In this document: one piece after another, positions 47,346 through 60,585 of the stretch | How positions within the stretch are numbered: position 1 is the stretch's first letter | Layout: each line of letters starts with the position of its first letter | Source of the DNA: Zeugodacus cucurbitae | Lineage: Eukaryota > Arthropoda > Insecta > Diptera > Tephritidae | NCBI RefSeq assembly: GCF_028554725.1 | Contig: NC_071668.1 | Location: forward strand, 57,083,732-57,147,731 | Direction: 5' to 3' | DNA length: 64,000 bases | Position numbers and translations under genes: made by a program | The notes under the pieces: model-generated | What the model was told of the DNA's origin: nothing | Seen by the model: the letters and a program-made list of their open reading frames with translations, nothing else | Database searches by the model: none

Positions 47346-49029
47346 CTCCCCATATACTATATATCTTGTGGTTAGAAGCTGCAACTCATCAAACAACCTA
47401 GTTTCGATAAGAACTTTTTTGAACGCTCTCGTAAGTTTCGTATTTGTTAGACAATCAAGAAATCGTAACAAAAACTCAAAAGAAAGCCTGGAAAAAAGTG
47501 AACAGAAATGGTTGTCGCTTCGAGAAAGTGCTTCAGTTCCCATAGACTCCCACAAAACAGATAAACCGAACAACAGAAACAGCCACCACCATTCGGTACA
47601 AAATTAAAATATGCTACGATGCCATTGGAAAGGTCTATTTTTAAACACACGTCCGCGATAACTGGTAACCTGGTAGTCTTTCGTTCATACGCTAAGCTGT
47701 TGTTTTAAAATGGTAAACAAGTGAACTTGAAACCTCTTACAATTTAAAATGCATTTCTCATGATCTAGATGAGATTTCTCAGCTCAGGATTGTTCAAAAT
47801 TTCCAAGAAAGAAGTACAAAGAAGAAGAAGACCAAGTTAGGCGTGGCTTCATGGCCAATAAGGGCCTAAAAGTTCCGAGTATTTCTTCCAAAATTAATTA
47901 AATCGGTACATCCATTCCACAAATTTGAAATGAGAATCTCTTTTTTGTTGCGGTTTTGTTGTAACGGTTATTTACAGTAATACTAGCGGGAAAATGTTAA
48001 TTTTCATCGAAGTGCGCTAACGGTAGACACAGAAAACGAGCTGTTACGATGGGTTTAGACTAAATGGAGAGACTTTAGTGGACCGCCAATGCTCATTATT
48101 GTATTGCGAGAACTCTTGGCATCAAGAGAATCAAATCTGGATAACTAGTAGTGTGATCTACATCAATATCCAGATCGTAATTATACTAGGGTCGCAGAGA
48201 ATTGTCATCCTTGCGAATCTCTTTCTCCACAAGTTATAATATATTGTGTATATTGGGCAGTGAAGAAAATATCTTAAACAATTTCGGTGAAAGTATTTCA
48301 CTTGAGCTAAGGAGCTTTGGTGCTTTGGTTATGCGAGTATATATTTCAGCGATATTAACCCTAACTTTTCTCTGAAATAATGTGTTGTTTTTTTTTTGTT
48401 AAGGTAACTCAGGTAAACTAGATAGGATTATTGTTTCTAAGATCAGTTAATCTTATTTTTTTTTTATCATAAATTTAATTAAATTATTTTTACGAGTAAT
48501 TTATAAACAGTTTATTATTAATATATGTCCTATCAGTTATCTATTCCATCAATCTATACACTAAAGGAACTTCTAAAATCGACTACATTTATATATTTTT
48601 GTCCATTCAGTATCTATACTCTACAACTTTTGATGTCACGTATTTTCTTTTTTGTCCCCACAACTCCTTCCAAGTTTATTTGCATGGTTTCCACAACACA
48701 GCGCGCTGTGTGTATCCATGTTATCGTTATCACTGAAATTATCTATGTGTTTGTATCTGCCACAGCTCAGCTCATCTGCTGCCGTCGTTGCGCTGCCTCT
48801 ACTCCACATACTACATAACTATATATACAACTGTACTCCCTTTAAAGTCAAATAGAGCCAAGTTTATCTATTGGAATGCGTGCCTGTGCGCTCTTGCTCT
48901 TTACCTCATCCACTTTCACATGCCCGCTCTGCCGTTGATTGCCGCTCTCGTATCGAGCATCAACCAGTTGTTGAATGAAAATCAAATAATAGCATGCATA
49001 CAGACAGCGCTTTCTCTTCACCTCGCTTG
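47346..49029. other. No gene seen
   Basis: Mixed AT-rich sequence. The open frames at 48525-49108 overlap in several phases and lack motifs. Confidence 0.45.
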
Positions 49030-49910
49030 GCCATATACTCAGCACTCAAAAAAATTTGAAACAAAACACTCAACTCAATACTCTCACTCTTGTGCTCAAA
49101 ATGTTTAAGCAAAATCACTCAAAAATTATTTGATTATTTACATTTCGTTTCCACAGGGAGATTGCTGTTTTTATTTGTGAAAATACTCATTGAGTTAACA
49201 CTCAAACAATATGCTCTTGATTGCTTTTCACATTTCACTCAAGCGATTTCACTCTAAAACAAAATATTTAATTCATTTATTTTCTACTCAAAATGCACTC
49301 ACTCTCACATTTTCTCACCACTTTTCTTGTTCTATCTGCTTTTGAGCGCTTTTTATACACAAACATGCGCTCTTATTCTCTTCATCACTTCTTTCTCTAC
49401 TATGTACATCCTGCAGCCTGTTGTCGCGTAGGTGTTTAGCGCTGTAGCTTCATTCATTCCCGCTGCTTACGGGACACTTGTTTAGTATGCACAAACAACA
49501 TTTGAGTGTTTATATGTATGAGTGTGCTGGAATTTCCGCTGCCTTCCTTGTATTTTCAATGGCTCTACTTGCTGCTTGTGCGTCTGGAATCTGCTGAAAA
49601 CTGCCAATTGTTGCAAATTGAGCACTTTCACGCACACACATACTCATTATCGCTTTGTGCATGTACTTGACTTCGCTTTGATTTGCTTTGAGTGAAAGTT
49701 TCTCTACGTTGCTGCCATTCATGGCGCCGTAAACTGAAATAGTCCACTACAGAGTTGGTACAAAGCAAGTGGAGATTGTTTTTACTTTCATTTCAGGTTT
49801 CTAATTATGCTAAAACTTAAAGCGAAATATATTTAAAAGAAATGTTTAAAAAAAATTGTTAAAAAATTAATGGAGTTGCAAAATTCCTATGTAAAAAAAA
49901 TTGAGTGAAA
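49030..49910. promoter_or_regulatory. Homotypic CACTCAA cluster, candidate NK2-type enhancer
   Basis: Exact CACTCAA occurs at 49043, 49067, 49116, 49199 and 49236 (five in 200 bases). The inverse TTGAGTG occurs at 49502, 49688 and 49901. The copy at 49236-49243 reads CACTCAAG, the core described for the NK2-class homeodomain factor TTF-1/NKX2-1. Homotypic clusters often mark enhancers. The AT-rich, CTC-rich composition here could also generate such hits by chance or by local slippage. Confidence 0.3.
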
Positions 49911-51909
49911 ATTTTTAATTTTTTTTTTAATTTTTTGTTGACTTTTTTCTTTTTTGTATTAAAAATGAGTGAAAATTTTGAAACATTTTTTTCAATTTTT
50001 TGTTGATTTTTATTCGACTCAGTTTTTGAAAAAAAAATTATTTGAGCGCTCCAACATTACATTTCGTAGAGTTACTCATTCATCTCAAGCACTGTTGCAA
50101 GCATACCGTCATGCGTTTGCCCACCCACTTTCCGTGCCAATGAACAGCAATTCAATTACTGGCCATGAAATTTTACTTCCAACTATATTTTCTTCGATTT
50201 CAGGCGCAGCGCACACACACCACTAAATATATATACGTTCTCTGGGGTTGGAAAAAGTTTAGATTTCGCTAGAATTTGCTACGACAATTGCCGCATATGT
50301 ACAATAGGTAACGCATATGCACCTTGACACATATACAGTTACCATGTTTAACTGTTTTTATGCCCACATACACACGCTTATAACAACAGATTTGCGCCTG
50401 TTTGTAGGCTCACTTGCTCTAACTGTTTGCCAACTTTTACTCTAAATCATTTCTGTACGCGTCTATATTTGTTATTGCTACTGTTGTTGTTGTTGTTACA
50501 GTTTTTTCGTACTTTCTCCATATGCCAGCGTGCTTCATAAATCGTTTTTTGAAATTGCCATTTAAGCGTTTTATTGCTTTGTATACAATCACGCCAGCGA
50601 AGTACACACATCACACACATGCCCCCAAAAACACACGCACACATCCTCACATATACACTCATACTCGCTCATACAAGCACGTACAAATTTTTTGGATCGG
50701 GCAATAAAATAGTGGCTACTACTCCTCAACGGTCGTGTTGCTGTTTTGTATCTGTGAGCTTGTCAATTTGCGGCGCATGTGGCGCGCACAAACATAGACA
50801 AATCATTTATGCGTGACTCTAACCCATCGTATCGTAAGCGTTTTTTTAGGATAGTAAATTTCTTCTAATCAAAGGGGAGTGCTATGGTAGTGTAATTGAG
50901 TTGTCCTATCGCTCGAAAGGTAAGAAGTCAGTCATACGTGGTGATTTGTATACCCTGAGTTTGGGATTTTATTGTGTCGGTGTTAATATGCCTTTTTAAC
51001 GACTCTCTTTCATAAATTTTTTTATAATGTCGAATCCATGCCAGTTTATTTTTTTCTGAATGTCACTTGCCAGAAATAACGCCAGTTATACTTACTCGAA
51101 GCTCAGGAAAAACTTTCAAAACTGTTTTTTTATTTGGTATTTCGTAAGTTGTGCTCTCTTGGTCTCCCACCCATTATACTGAGCCTATTTAATAATTTAA
51201 AAAAGCCTTCCCTCTTTATATTTTTGACACAGCTCTTACCCATCTGGGCCACTACTCAAAATTCCTCATATACTACCATTAGAGATTCCAAATTCAAGAA
51301 ATTTTTCATAACCTAGCCTTCCCCTACAATTCATAGCTACTATTCCTTCTACTATCCACCACTTATAATATTTCTGAAGTATCTATTTTGATAGTCCTGA
51401 CTCTATTAAAAGAGGATATGTTAATATTTATTTATTTCTTTATTTCAAAACTACTTGGATACACAAATACTGTCATATAAGCATTGTAAATCAGGATATT
51501 AACTACCCTAATTTACATATCACTTCTATTTATGAGCTCTTTAATTGGTACAAATATGTATCTCATTAACCAACGAAAATTTTTGAAAGATCCCGGCAAT
51601 CCAGTTATTAATAACCCCTACTTGTGTCAAAAAATTATCCGAGTTCCAAATAAAATACCAGTCGTTTCTATATTCCATTCCATTTTCAAAGTTGATTCAA
51701 TATGTCCTTGTTGGTTTACTGCCCGTGCCTCATAACCTTAGCACTGATCAACTCTACGATTGATCTAGTAAAACGATTTGGGATATCAATGAAATTCTTT
51801 ATTCCTGTGAAAGTTTATTGGATGCCATGTATGGAACTCGATTTCTTGTGCATGGCCACCACAGGCACGCTTGCAGAAGTCCAGACGCTTAACCCAATTT
51901 TCGAGGGTT
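49911..51909. other. No gene seen
   Basis: Contains poly-T blocks at 49918-49990, a GTTGTTGTTGTTGTT run at 50483-50497 and CA-rich tracts near 50600-50660. No supported gene. Confidence 0.5.
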
Positions 51910-52240
51910 TTCAAGCTTAAATCGGCCATTATTGCTGCCGTTCGATATTCGTATGAAGTTCATCAATCGTCGCTGGCTTGTTGGCATAGGCCATAGACTT
52001 GACGTAGTCCCACAGGAAATAAACTAACGGTGTCAAATCGCATGATCGAAGTAGCCAATTGACTGGGCCATTTCGTGAGATATCACATTCACCAAACTTG
52101 GTAAATCCATTCTGACATTCGCTGTGTGGCTTGTGGTACCGTCCTGTTGGAACCACATATTGTCCAAGTCCATTGCTGCCTGACCAGTAACGCATATTTT
52201 GCTTATTGACGACGACATTCAGCCAGAAATGAGCCGACCA
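51910..52240 (-). mobile_element. Rosa-like mariner transposase C-terminal fragment (copy e)
   Basis: Reading leftwards, VTGQAAMDLDNMWFQQDGT (about 52195-52135) carries the second catalytic Asp in QQDG. A frameshift near 52080 leads into LRSCDLTPLVYFLWDYVKS (about 52055-52000). The third catalytic Asp of TPLD is replaced by Val (TPLV). The fragment ends with YANKPATIDEL and a stop near 51929. No terminal repeats are seen, so this is an eroded fragment. Confidence 0.85.
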
Positions 52241-55200
52241 TAAATTGGACGTAGCACTTTTAAAGTTGAGGTCACTGACTCCGAATTTGGGTAATAAATT
52301 TTAATAATTTCGAATCGTTATATATCTTTTCAAATGACATACTTTACTGAGGATAAATGTCGGAAGAACGGGACATAATGTAACAACGTTTGCTTCCCTA
52401 TCGGTCTACTTTTGTAGCGTTCCTTTTGGAAAACCCTTTACTTATAATATACATATGGCTGTCTCTTTCACTCCCCTTACTTTCTTTGCAAAAATTATTT
52501 TAGTTAAGGTCGCTCTATATACCTATGTGTTAAATTAATGTCAGACATTAATGAGGCTATAATATACAGATTAGAATTCAAAACTGTCGAATATCTTGTG
52601 TCACAATTTTATACAAAAAACTGTGGACAGCGTGATACGAGATTGAAGTTAGTGGAAAAAAAATTTCTCTTCTAATATATTTAGATTGAAGTTACAATTA
52701 AAAGTTTCGAAATTTATTTTTATTTAAAAGATTTCCTAATTGTTTTAGATAATAATACTAATACAGGATGTTACTTTAAGAATAATCATATTTAAATATA
52801 ATATGTAATAAACTATTCCAACTAATTTCTAATTTTCAAAAAATTTAAAAATAAATTTAATTTTTGCTCAACTTCAACCATGCTTCCTCTAGTTAACACA
52901 GTGGAATTTAATCATTTTGTACTATGTCACTGGCATCTTTAAGTTCAAGCTATTTTAGCTTTAGAATACGAGTATTTGCCAAATTCATGAAAAACTAATA
53001 TATTTTCCAATTACTTTGTCATATCAGCTGAATAGATTGAATATATTATTTTCCAAAAATATACCGCAATTCGATATAAGAATAGTATGAAAGCCAATCA
53101 ATGATGCAGCAGAAGCAGCATGAGCCAGCTGCCTCAGCTAATAAAGTGTAAAATAGAATTTCTACGCAGACAAACGCATTTGCAAGAATTGCGAAATAAA
53201 AGAAAAATATTGACAAGCAGCTTTCGTCAGCTGAGCGTACATTCAGCCACCTACATATGTATAAGATATAAATATATACATATGTAAGTGTGTATGTGTG
53301 TACAGAAGTCAATTGAATTTCATTTAATCAATTTAACAAAAATAAAATTACAACTGTATATATAAGTACATTTGTATATATAAGCATCTATGTATATGTA
53401 GCGCAAACAGTTGCTTGAGTTTGCTGTTGTTGCTGACAACACCAGCAACATTTTTTTTTTCCTTCGAAAAATATTCATCTTGAGCTTTGGTCTACTCAGC
53501 GTGTTATCAATCATGCCAACGACTGAGCGAGCGTACACAAACACATGCACACACGTATGTATGCGATATGAGTTTAGAAAAGAAGCACACACATGCGTGC
53601 GACAATTTATGACAACACTTGTTGTCAGCCTGGAAAATTATGTACTGCATGACGAAGGCGCTGCATACTTAAATACTTCAGTAACATTTTTGGGAACAAA
53701 CATACATATCTAACTATATGTTGTGTTTCTTTAAGTGCATAGAAATTCATAAAATTTCATGCTACTTTTTGCTGACACATCAGAGTTATTGTTTAACAGA
53801 ATTAGGTTAAAGAATTTTATAAAAATTTAAGCCACGTTTTTTACGTATCGTTCTTTATAGGCATAACATGATTTAGCGCTAATAAACTCTGATAAATTTG
53901 CCTTAAATTCGATGGCCCAAAAAAATTTCCAAACATGATCTATACAGTTATGAACTCTCTCTAACATTAACATCCTTAGGGTTAAAATACAACCTCTCAT
54001 TTCTAGGTATGTATTGATCCAATGCTGACTTCGGTGGGTGAATTAATCTATATTAAATAAACCGTTCCAGAAAATCGCTATATAACCCGTACAAAGCCTC
54101 CTAATTCTCGATTAAGAGGTACAAGTCGTTCGGCCTGAAGCATGATTTGCAATTTGGGTATATTAAGGTAAGTATTTAATCACGCGATCATAGTTTGGAG
54201 TGATCGTTTTATCACAGTTTCCATGGCTATCGCTTCTACATACCCGGAAATGATTCGGTTTCATCTAACCAAGAATTGTCAACTCAATAGAAATATTCAT
54301 CCATATTTTAGATTACTTTTGAGAGAACTTTAGTGGGTCAATTCATACTATACTATACGGTCAGATGTATTCATAATGCTTTGGTCCAGAGTCTGACTCG
54401 CCATTTACTCCATTCGCTTCGATGAAAGAAGGAAATAGTTTCATAGCATTATTATAACTGCTTTTTTCTTATATCGGCAGTCTCTTTTCCAATTTTACCG
54501 ATCCGCTTTGGATTCGGAGATCCATCTACTATATTTGCTCCTCTGTAGGAAGCAGTTAAGCTGAGTTCCAAACTAGAGCGAATATCATAACTTCGTACCG
54601 CGTAGTGATTACGTTGTGAATGTCGTTACCTGATTTAAAAGGAACTTCTACGATCATTCTATCTCTAATTCTTTACCCACTATAAAGAATATAATACTGG
54701 ATCCTAAGAATCACTAAAATATTGACTAAGAATACTGAAACTAAATAGTACCCCGATATAAATCTATCGATACTGATACATCTATAGATACTTGAGGTCT
54801 ATATCTAAAGTTTTCAAAAAGCTTAAAGCTTAAAAAAATAATAGGAAATCCTCTCTCGCTTTCATAAAAAGAAGACTTGTGAAGGCCAGAAAATCCGACG
54901 GCTTGTGAAGGCCGGACGCAACTTGTATGGTTTAGAAGACACGACCAAAATCGTTTATGAGATTACAACACTAATAAAGAGATTTAATCTGAATGATGAC
55001 AGATGTTGTTTTTTAATAATCTTACTGTTGTGTTTAACGAATACGAAACGAACGAAACATATTTTAATTTTGCAATGCAATCTGGCATTAAAAAAATATA
55101 AGTCCACGAAAATGTGCAACATATTTTCGTACTTGTGATCATTGGCCTGGTTCTTTGTCAGATTTAAGTCCGAATTTCTTCTAGTAATCAATGCGAATGA

Positions 55201-56279
55201 TTTCAATATATGATTCGTATATAATCAGGAATATCTTACAAATATCTTACGTTGCTTTTCCCGCGAGATCAATTCGCTTTCAATTAAGAAATCTTTGAAT
55301 TGTTGAGATACCTCAGTAATAATGAGTTATATAATATCCAACGATTGCTACACATTTTAATTGTTGTTTATAAAAAAAGTAGGGAAAATATTAATAAAGT
55401 AGGTATCAGTAGTAAGTAGACTTCATTTGACTTTTCTTTCCACAATCCTGCAAAAATTCCTTCTCAAGCAGATCTTTTAAAACGCTTAACTTTCAGAGAG
55501 CATTAATCAATATATATAGTAAATGGTATATACTCGAAAAAGTTTAAAAACAAAGTGAAACAATACACAACTAAGAGAAAAAAGTATTTGCTGAAGAAAG
55601 AAATTTTAAAGCATGCAAATTACCACCACTTTTACAACCCTCGACAAGCTTTAATGTGACCCATTCCTAACCACTTTAAAAACTGGGTGACTTTGAAGCG
55701 TTTTGACAGTGTAACAACAGGAGCATACGTTTGTTTGTGTACTTCTTAAATATCCTCTGTAAATACATACAAACATACACATATTTAGATGTGCATGTGT
55801 ATGTACTAAAGGGTGGTGAAAATGTATTTATGTTTGTATGTGTTTAGTCTACATTTTGTTTTTGCCACAACCTATCCACAGCGCAAAGCGAATGTCTATA
55901 ACAAGGAAAACGGCCGAACGACCACCAAACTGCAACACAAATGTCTTTACGCACATACATATGTATATTTGTACATGTGCTTGTATGTGTTTAAGCTTTT
56001 TGTAGTTGTGTATGTCGCTTTTAACTGCTCCTAAGCATATTTAAAAGGGTACACAGATTTATTTGGTGAGTAAGTGTATGATGAATTGACTGGGAGTTGG
56101 ATTAAAAATAGCATAAAACTGGAACTCAGCGCTCTCGGCTGAAATATAAACTGCTGAACTTCTTTTATGGGAGTGAAATTTTAAGTTTTTAAAATAAGTA
56201 GAGTTGCCAAACAGGTTCCTAATGCTCAGATGGTATTAACAAAAATTAGAAATTTATTTATATATTTTTGACAGTAAAT
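52241..56279. other. No gene seen
   Basis: About 4 kb of AT-rich spacer. Includes TATATACATATG-type runs near 53270-53290 and 53350-53400. The 100-codon frame 53411-53713 and others lack motifs. Confidence 0.5.
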
Positions 56280-56950
56280 TCGTGAAATGCGTAAGTATAA
56301 AGAGCTTGAAAAGCTGCCCGACAGGGGTAATGCTCGAAAATGTTACCAAAAAATGAAGCGATTTGACGAAGGTTTCAAGACCGGAGCATCCTCATGTAGA
56401 GACCAAGGTGGTCACTGATGTCCAGAGCATACTGGGATTACGGAGGAGACACTTCTCTGACCTGCTGAATGGAAATGAAAGTACAATTCCCTAAGTACCG
56501 ATTCCCTAATCGATGACGATGGAACAGATGTTTCATTGCCCGACCATCAAGAAATTCGGAGAGTAATTACGCGCTTGAAGGACAACAAAGCGGCGGGGCC
56601 GATGGATATTTGAAAAGCTCGACCGGTGGATTACCGACAACCACCAACAATGTCAACCTCGAAATCGAACTCAGAATCACGCTTGCCAACAGGTGTTACT
56701 TTGGACTGAATAGGCAATTGAAAAGTAAAGTCCTCTCTCGAGGAACAAAAGTCGCTCATATTTTCCGTCCTGCTTTATGGTTCAGCGTGGATGGTCCGAT
56801 GAGACGGCACTAGGAGTTTTCGAGAGGAAGTTTTTGCGTAAGATTTAAATTCCGCAGACGATGGAACGATGAGCTGTGTGAATTATATGACCACATTGAC
56901 ATACATTGTAGTCCAGCAAACGAAAGACAGATAGCCGGATAAAATATCCT
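56280..56950 (+). pseudogene. LINE relic with palm domain deleted (L5)
   Basis: Starts with the segment before RT: KLPDRGNARKCYQKMKRF (from about 56315), FKTGASSCRDQ, VTDVQSILG, RRRHFSDLLNGNES (about 56445-56485), IDDDGTDVSLPDHQEIRRVI and LKDNKAAG (to about 56600). It is then joined directly to the thumb block NVNLEIELRITLANRCYFGL and NRQLKSKVLSRGTK (56650-56750). All the RT palm, including YADD, is missing. Further small deletions follow near 56760-56860. Non-functional. Confidence 0.8.
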
Positions 56951-57900
56951 TACACATTTCTATGCAGAAAATGATTTCAAGAGGGTTTCCATGAACCCTA
57001 TAAACTTATCCTGTCTCTAGTTCTGTGAATCCAAAACAAGTTGAATTAAGCGACAGAACCGGACTTAGAACGCGACGGAGATCACACTTGAACGGCTATA
57101 GATCGATGCTTAGTGATACCAGTAAACAGCTAAAAATAGGTTAAAAACCCCTAAAACAACTGAATGTGCTTTGAGTCTATCACAAATTAAGAACAATTTA
57201 CCCAGATTACTGAAGGGTCCAAAAGAAACATCAATCTTTCGATAGTTTTTAGTCTATCAGACAGGTTTTAATATTATTTTCTTCTAGACAATCTCACATG
57301 GAATGCCCGGTTGAACCCTTTAAACAACCAAAACCATCTTTCCAATGCGATATACTGCAAAATCACAACTTCTAGGTGCAATGATAGGACCGTCCACTTA
57401 GTAGTTCAAATGTGTACCTCTAAAACCGGTTCTTTTCTAGATATAAAGGTATAAAGGACTATATAGTAGTACACATTTAGTATCAGCAGCTTTCATGCTC
57501 CAAATTTCTGTACAAAAACAAAAAGCTTTGGCATTATCAACTTCTGTCATTATGATCTTGAAACTAAAGTGGATTTCGGCAAATATTTGAAAACTTAATG
57601 CATTGCAATAAAATAACTGAGCTTTGCACTAAAACCACACACATACACACCAACACAAAATTATAATTACGAAACTAATGCCGTTATTTATGTGCCAACC
57701 ACAATGTAATGGAAATAACTAAGCCTGCAGCTGGTACAAAAATGCCTGCAACTACTATATAGCCAAACACAGATGCACACAGAGATACATACATACAAAA
57801 GTATGCACCTAAAATGGCATGCCATTGCAACCTCAGTTCAAAAGTATGTCAAGCGTTTCGATAACTACAACTTTAAATTAAAGTTGTTGCTGCATTTTCG
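56951..57900. other. No gene seen
   Basis: Spacer with no recognisable coding or repeat structure beyond short CACACA stretches near 57637. Confidence 0.5.
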
Positions 57901-57904
57901 ACTG

Positions 57905-58083
57905 TCGTTACTGCTGCTGCTGTTGTTGTCAGTGTTGTTGTTGTTGTTGTTGTTGCCATTGGCGATGAAAATTATTTGAGAAAATAGTGTTTTGGAATTT
58001 TTATCCAAACATTGTTGTCACTTCATTTCAATTCCACACTCGGCACTGCACTCGTCGCCGTCGCCGTCGCCGTCGCCATCGCC
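57905..58083. repeat. Microsatellites: GCTGTT-type run and GTCGCC hexamer
   Basis: CTGCTGCTGCTGTTGTTGTC followed by seven or so GTT units (57910-57955), and about five copies of the hexamer GTCGCC (58053-58083). The GC-rich hexamer stands out in AT-rich surroundings. In one frame it encodes alternating Val-Ala, which I treat as chance. Confidence 0.8.
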
Positions 58084-58180
58084 TGCAAGACACACAAACA
58101 GTATGTGACAGCGCCTTGCCAGTGCACGTCAACAGCTTGGCAGCTGGCAGCTTGGCATCTGTTAGTTGGATCGCAACAAT

Positions 58181-58327
58181 TCAGTTGGAAAAAAACTTGT
58201 TGACAAAATTTGCACTCGAAAATTTTTCACATCAAATTCAATGAAAAGTAAAAGTGAAAAGTTTAGTTTAGTTAAACGCAGCGACAAAAACGGAGAGAGA
58301 AACAAGCAAACGCTACCAAAAAACATT
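58181..58327 (+). other. Weak candidate non-coding first exon
   Basis: A TCAGTT initiator-like sequence at 58181 precedes an A-rich leader with GTGAAAAG repeats, typical of fly 5' untranslated regions. A good splice donor GTGAGTTAAG begins at 58328. No TATA box or downstream promoter element is evident, and no coding exon in this window could be its partner. Offered as a lead only. Confidence 0.2.
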
Positions 58328-58779
58328 GTGAGTTAAGTATTTGTTTTCGGTGGTGTAGGAGTGGTGTTATAAGTGAAAAGTAGTGCTGGAGAACGGGAAG
58401 CGATCATGTGTTTGTGTGGAGGGTGGCTCGAGGTGGCAGGTAGTCGAGTCGTTTTGTTTAGCTCGTGGAAAAGGCTGGGAGCTGCTTATTGTTGTCGATT
58501 GCATCCTTTGGGTTTAACAAATGAAAAGTGTGTGTGTGAATGTGGTGGCTTGAAAGACTGTGCATAGTCTCTATAGTTAACCATTATTTTTACCCAGTGA
58601 ACTTTGCGGCTCATACCTCATCTAATAATGAGGGAAATATAAAGAGAGGTCGAAGGTGGTGGAATGTAGTGTGTAAACTTCCCTCCAAAACTATATAAGA
58701 GGTTATTCAATTTTTTATTGAAGACCTCGTGCCTTGTAAACCGTGATTCGATCAAGTTCTCCCTCTATATTGGCTCAGC

Positions 58780-59680
58780 ATATGGACCCTAAGTTAGTAT
58801 CTTGAGTAGTGAAGTAACGTCTCGCCTATACGTGTCTTGAATTAGTATTAGAGAACTCGTTCGGAATCTACCGTGAACCAGCGGACTTGTTTCGATTTCC
58901 AGTGTTATCATCATATACACGAAGATCAAATATAAATGAAGCGGCCTGAGAGATGGATCACATATAGTTCAGGTACCTAAATTCCGAATGTGGTAGTTCT
59001 GAACTGAACTTGATTCGATTCCCGGTGTAAATGGTGATTCGTTGATCCAAAAGAGGGAAAGAGCTTAGCACACACTGAAGCTCAACTAGGAATAAAGCGG
59101 ACTGAGATAAAAATTACTAAAATAATATAGAAGCATTCTGAACTGGACTTGGTTCGATTCCAACTATTTAGTAGTACCTTGATCCAACTGGGGAAAAGAG
59201 CTGATCTTATACTGAAGATCAACCATAAATAAGATGGACTGAGTGATGAAATAGTTCAGATATCTGAATTTCAAAAGAGGGCAGAAACATTCCAAGCCGA
59301 ACTTGGTTCGATCCGAAAATCTTATCACTCACTGAAGGGTAACTATAAATGTAGCGGACTGAGAAATGGATTACGAATTGTTCAGGTATCAGAATTCCGA
59401 GAAACGCCATGAACCCCACTTGGGTCGATTCCTCTTATAAATGGTGATTCAAATAGGGGAAAGAACTTATGTCTCACTCAGCTATAAATGAAACGGGCTA
59501 AAGGATGAATTACAAATTGTTCAAGTATCGGAATTCTAAAAGAAGACAGAAGCATTATTAACTGGACTTGGTTCGATTCCCAGTATATATAGCCTACCTT
59601 GAACACAAAGATGTGAAGAGCTCATATCCCTTTTAAAATTGTTCTGGTATCCGAATTCGGAAAGAAGACAGCAATGTCAG
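58780..59680 (+). repeat. Tandem array with tRNA B-box-like motif in each unit
   Basis: About six degenerate units of 117-154 bases. Each carries a variant of GGACTTGGTTCGATTCC, at 58891, 59013, 59151, 59305, 59422 and 59570. Other unit landmarks are ATAAATGAAGCGGACTGAG, ATTGTTCAGGTATCTGAATT and TTGATCCAA..AGGGGAAAGAGCT. GGTTCGATTCC is the classical RNA polymerase III B-box and T-arm sequence. The unit might derive from a tRNA-like SINE, but no cloverleaf is evident. Confidence 0.7.
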
Positions 59681-60585
59681 CAGTACTTCATGATGAGCGA
59701 TTTATATTATTTCTATATAAACCTTCGAAGATGTAGAGAAAATCAGATTACCAAATATATATATACCCATAAGGAATATCCACGTAGAGATATTTAATAT
59801 AACAGAAGATCCACCAAGAGTAGTGTAATAATAATCAGCTTTAGACCATAATTGTTTCGGATTGTTCTCGAATATACTACGAGATACTAAATTGCAGGCT
59901 TTAAATTCCAATCAGTTGACCGAAGTAGACCGAATACTTTCCGGGCCACTATCATCTTCGGCACGATGCTTCAGCAGCCAAAGGAAAATATCAAATATAA
60001 CTGTATGTTGAATTCTAACAAACTTTTTTCTTCCCTTTATATTGTGAACTCCTGCCCTGACCGCCTGGTTATTGACTACGTTGAAGTAACAACTTTTTCA
60101 CCGCAACAAAACAATTTGAGCTTCAAAGTTGGGAAATTTCGCAAAGCAACCTGAAATTTTCGAGTATTTACTATGTTAGTATACGAGTATATAACACTAA
60201 AAAAATATGCAATATGGGCGCTTCGTATGTGTTTACTAGTTGGAGTTTGTGGATGCTCGTTGCTCTTGTATTGCTATTTTTGTGCAGACTAGTGAAAATG
60301 ATAGTTGCAAAATTCACTTGAAATGTGTGTAGTTTTGTACAGTTGCACTGAGAAAGAGCAAGAGAAACTGGATGCTATAAATGCCTAAACATAATTGGTA
60401 CATATGGAGTACCAACATAGGATAGGTGAAATCGATGTAAACAATTAGGAAAACTAATTTCAGAAAAACAAATAGTGCATATTGCACAAATTTCATGTCG
60501 AAAGCTTTATTTTTGTTATTTCATATGTAGAAATGTGGAATATTTATTGTGGTGATATTGAACAACGTTTTCTTTTATGGCGTAT
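59681..60585. other. No gene seen
   Basis: AT-rich spacer. No motif-bearing frames. Confidence 0.5.

Noticed and set aside
58012..58203. Frame with a Val-Ala repeat followed by Cys-rich residues
   Set aside because: The Val-Ala run is just the GTCGCC microsatellite; no other coding evidence.
58780..59680. Tandem tRNA genes
   Set aside because: B-box-like motifs are present, but no acceptor stem, anticodon arm or consistent A-box could be found.
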